From assembly GCF_002224125.1 (NCBI RefSeq), contig NZ_NCSM01000030.1, positions 1-64,000 of the forward strand: a DNA stretch of 64,000 nt. Reading direction: 5' to 3'. The notes beneath the pieces are model-generated. The model had not been told where the DNA came from. It searched no databases and worked only from the letters and a program-made list of their open reading frames with translations. Numbering within the stretch: position 1 is the stretch's first letter; every line of letters begins with the position of its first letter. This DNA comes from Streptomyces sp. NBS 14/10. Its GTDB lineage: Bacteria > Actinomycetota > Actinomycetes > Streptomycetales > Streptomycetaceae. A program made the translations under genes and the position numbers. Below are positions 62,584 through 64,000 of the stretch, piece after piece.

Positions 62584-63240
62584 GTGGCCTGCCGCAGCCG
62601 TAGAAAGCAGGAAGCCCTGAACGCCCGCCTCGACCACCGTGCCCCTCTCGTGTTCGACACACGCGAGCTGGGCCGCCGTCCTGGTGCGCTCAAAAGGCTC
62701 TCCCGTTCGGTCCCGGCCCCCAAGGACCTCGGTATCGAGGTCATCGGGGTACGGGAGGGCGCGACCGTGGAGCTCGACCTCCGCCTGGAGTCGGTCATGG
62801 AGGGTGTGCTTGTCACAGGCACCGCCCGTGCACCGCTGACAGGGGAGTGCGTAAGGTGTCTGGAGCCGCTGGAGCGGGAGCTCGAAGCGGACTTCCAGGA
62901 GATGTACTCCTACCCCGACGCCGACGACCGGAGCCGCCACGCGGACACCGGCGACGACGCCGAGGAGGAGGACACGCTCTTCCTCGAGGGCGACCTGTTC
63001 GACCTCGAACCCGTGCTGCGGGACGCGGTGGTGCTGGCACTGCCGCTGCAGCCGGTGTGCCGGGAGGACTGCCCCGGGCTGTGCGCCGAATGCGGAGCGC
63101 GGCTCGCGGAAGACCCCGACCACCATCACGACGCCGTCGACATCCGTTGGGCGGCATTGCAGGGACTCGCCGAGGCCAACTCGGACGGCGAGAAGGACAA
63201 CGCACCCCGCGGTCGCGGGGATGACTCACAGGAGAAGTAG
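62584..63240 (+). CDS. DUF177 (YceD-like) protein
   Basis: A protein of up to 218 aa linked to 23S rRNA accumulation and always near rpm[41 protein letters not shown] and [20 protein letters not shown] (cysteine cluster) are the family signs. The family N-terminus (MNARLDHR-like) falls where the codon is CTG (62617), preceded by AGGA; the only common start is GTG 62584. The true start is therefore uncertain. Confidence 0.92.
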   Translation: MACRSRRKQEALNARLDHRAPLVFDTRELGRRPGALKRLSRSVPAPKDLGIEVIGVREGATVELDLRLESVMEGVLVTGTARAPLTGECVRCLEPLERELEADFQEMYSYPDADDRSRHADTGDDAEEEDTLFLEGDLFDLEPVLRDAVVLALPLQPVCREDCPGLCAECGARLAEDPDHHHDAVDIRWAALQGLAEANSDGEKDNAPRGRGDDSQEK

Positions 63241-63242
63241 CC

Positions 63243-63416
63243 GTGGCTGTTCCGAAGCGGAAGATGTCGCGCAGCAACACGCGCCACCGCCGGTCGCAGT
63301 GGAAGGCTGCGGTCCCCACCCTGGTGGCGTGCGAGCGCTGCCACGAGCCGAAGCTCCAGCACATCGCGTGCCCGAGCTGCGGCACCTACAACCGCCGCCA
63401 GGTCCTCGAGGTCTGA
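63243..63416 (+). CDS. rpmF: 50S ribosomal protein L32 (zinc-binding type)
   Basis: A 57-aa ribosomal protein. [20 protein letters not shown] is the standard start; [20 protein letters not shown] carries the four zinc cysteines. GTG 63243 lies 2 nt after the DUF177 stop, so it is coupled. Confidence 0.98.
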   Translation: MAVPKRKMSRSNTRHRRSQWKAAVPTLVACERCHEPKLQHIACPSCGTYNRRQVLEV

Positions 63417-63435
63417 TCGGCGGGTGACAGGCTCT

Positions 63436-64000
63436 ATGTCGGACGCCAACACGACTCCCCGCAAGCGAGCGGGAGAAACGGCCCAGGCGGACACGGCCTC
63501 GTCCCACACGATTCTGGAAGGGCGGCTCGGGTATCAGCTCGAGTCCGCCCTTCTGGTGCGTGCGCTGACCCACCGCTCCTTCGCGTACGAGAACGGCGGG
63601 CTGCCCACCAACGAGCGCTTGGAGTTCCTGGGCGACTCCGTGCTCGGCCTGGTGGTCACCGACACGCTGTACCGCATCCACCCCGACCTGCCCGAAGGCC
63701 AGCTGGCCAAGTTGCGGGCCGCCGTGGTCAACTCGCGTGCGCTGGCCGAGGTGGGGCGCGGCCTCGACCTCGGCGCCTTCATCCGGCTCGGCCGGGGCGA
63801 AGAGGGCACCGGGGGACGGGACAAGGCATCCATCCTCGCCGACACCCTCGAAGCGGTGATCGGCGCCGTCTACCTCGACCAGGGGCTTGACGCCGCCGCG
63901 GAGCTGGTCCACCGGCTCTTCGACCCGCTGATCGACAGGTCCTCGAACCTGGGCGCGGGCCTGGACTGGAAGACCAGCCTCCAGGAGCTGACCGCCACCG
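63436..64000 (+). CDS. rnc: Ribonuclease III (cut by the window edge)
   Basis: The first 188 codons of RNase III. The signature [16 protein letters not shown] and catalytic [12 protein letters not shown] are present; the dsRNA-binding domain lies beyond the window. In Streptomyces this gene (absB) affects antibiotic production through mRNA turnover. ATG 63436 is used; GTG 63424 is in frame. It follows rpmF by 19 bp. Confidence 0.97.
   Translation, partial: MSDANTTPRKRAGETAQADTASSHTILEGRLGYQLESALLVRALTHRSFAYENGGLPTNERLEFLGDSVLGLVVTDTLYRIHPDLPEGQLAKLRAAVVNSRALAEVGRGLDLGAFIRLGRGEEGTGGRDKASILADTLEAVIGAVYLDQGLDAAAELVHRLFDPLIDRSSNLGAGLDWKTSLQELTAT

Noticed and set aside
1..64000. CRISPR arrays, insertion sequences, prophage or integrated plasmid
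   Set aside because: No regularly spaced identical repeats, no transposase or integrase. The five tRNA genes are intact, without an att-like duplication or integrase beside them.

Overview
The window is a stretch of Streptomyces (or close relative) chromosome. GC is very high, GTG starts are common, genes sit in tightly coupled operons, and many gene families are typical of the genus: XRE/DUF397/ATPase triads, conservons, a HU protein with a lysine-rich tail, DUF742 and DUF3515. From about 14 kb to the right edge the gene order (proline catabolism, leuB, ilvE, cimA, accBE, two conservons, gltX with Gln/Glu tRNAs, ndgR-leuCD, hupS, cofC, gpsA-ddl, thiL, thiD, rpmB, recG-rsmD-coaD, yceD-rpmF-rnc) matches, from memory, the conserved core region around SCO5517-SCO5572 of S. 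coelicolor. The left 14 kb looks accessory.

Left accessory part (1-14.2 kb). A WhiJ-type regulatory triad (XRE regulator plus DUF397 protein, with a divergent HATPase protein) is followed by a coupled pair for plant polymer breakdown: a secreted GH6 cellulase and a PL1 pectate lyase. Next come a drug-efflux MFS transporter with a divergent TetR repressor, and then a compact five-gene terpenoid cluster on the minus strand. The cluster runs P450, P450, class I terpene synthase, polyprenyl diphosphate synthase, macrolide-type glycosyltransferase, with ATGA overlaps joining the central genes. It should make an oxidised and probably glycosylated terpene of unknown structure.

Central metabolic part (14.2-28.1 kb). 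A PucR-type regulator diverges from proline dehydrogenase and P5C dehydrogenase. A 40-aa basic protein follows a long structured leader. After a Tat-exported purple-acid-phosphatase-like enzyme come leuB, ilvE and cimA (branched-chain amino acids, with an attenuator-like leader before cimA), a secreted Cys-rich M15-like protein, and accB/accE (acyl-CoA carboxylase beta and epsilon).

Signalling part (28.2-39.7 kb). Two conservons lie in tandem on the minus strand. Each has a CvnA sensor kinase, a CvnB roadblock protein, a CvnC DUF742 protein and a CvnD GTPase. The cvnB copies share 263 bp without a difference, which indicates recent gene conversion. The second CvnA has a very long Pro/Gly-rich tail with tandem PGDTGEF repeats. 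A small protein with a duplicated ANPxRTxL motif follows.

Right core part (39.7-64 kb). A fumarylacetoacetase-family gene overlaps gltX, which is followed by five tRNAs (Gln, Glu, Glu, Gln, Glu). Then come a MerR/DUF4188 pair around a clear operator, ndgR with leuCD, hupS, F420 biosynthesis (cofC), phospholipid genes (plsC-like, gpsA), ddl, thiamine genes (thiL, thiD), ribosomal proteins L28 and L32, a DAK2/FakA-like gene, recG, rsmD, coaD, a DivIVA-like coiled-coil protein, DUF177 and the start of rnc, which is cut by the window edge. Two diverged copies of a short hairpin repeat lie in opposite orientation at about 39.7 and 44.2 kb.
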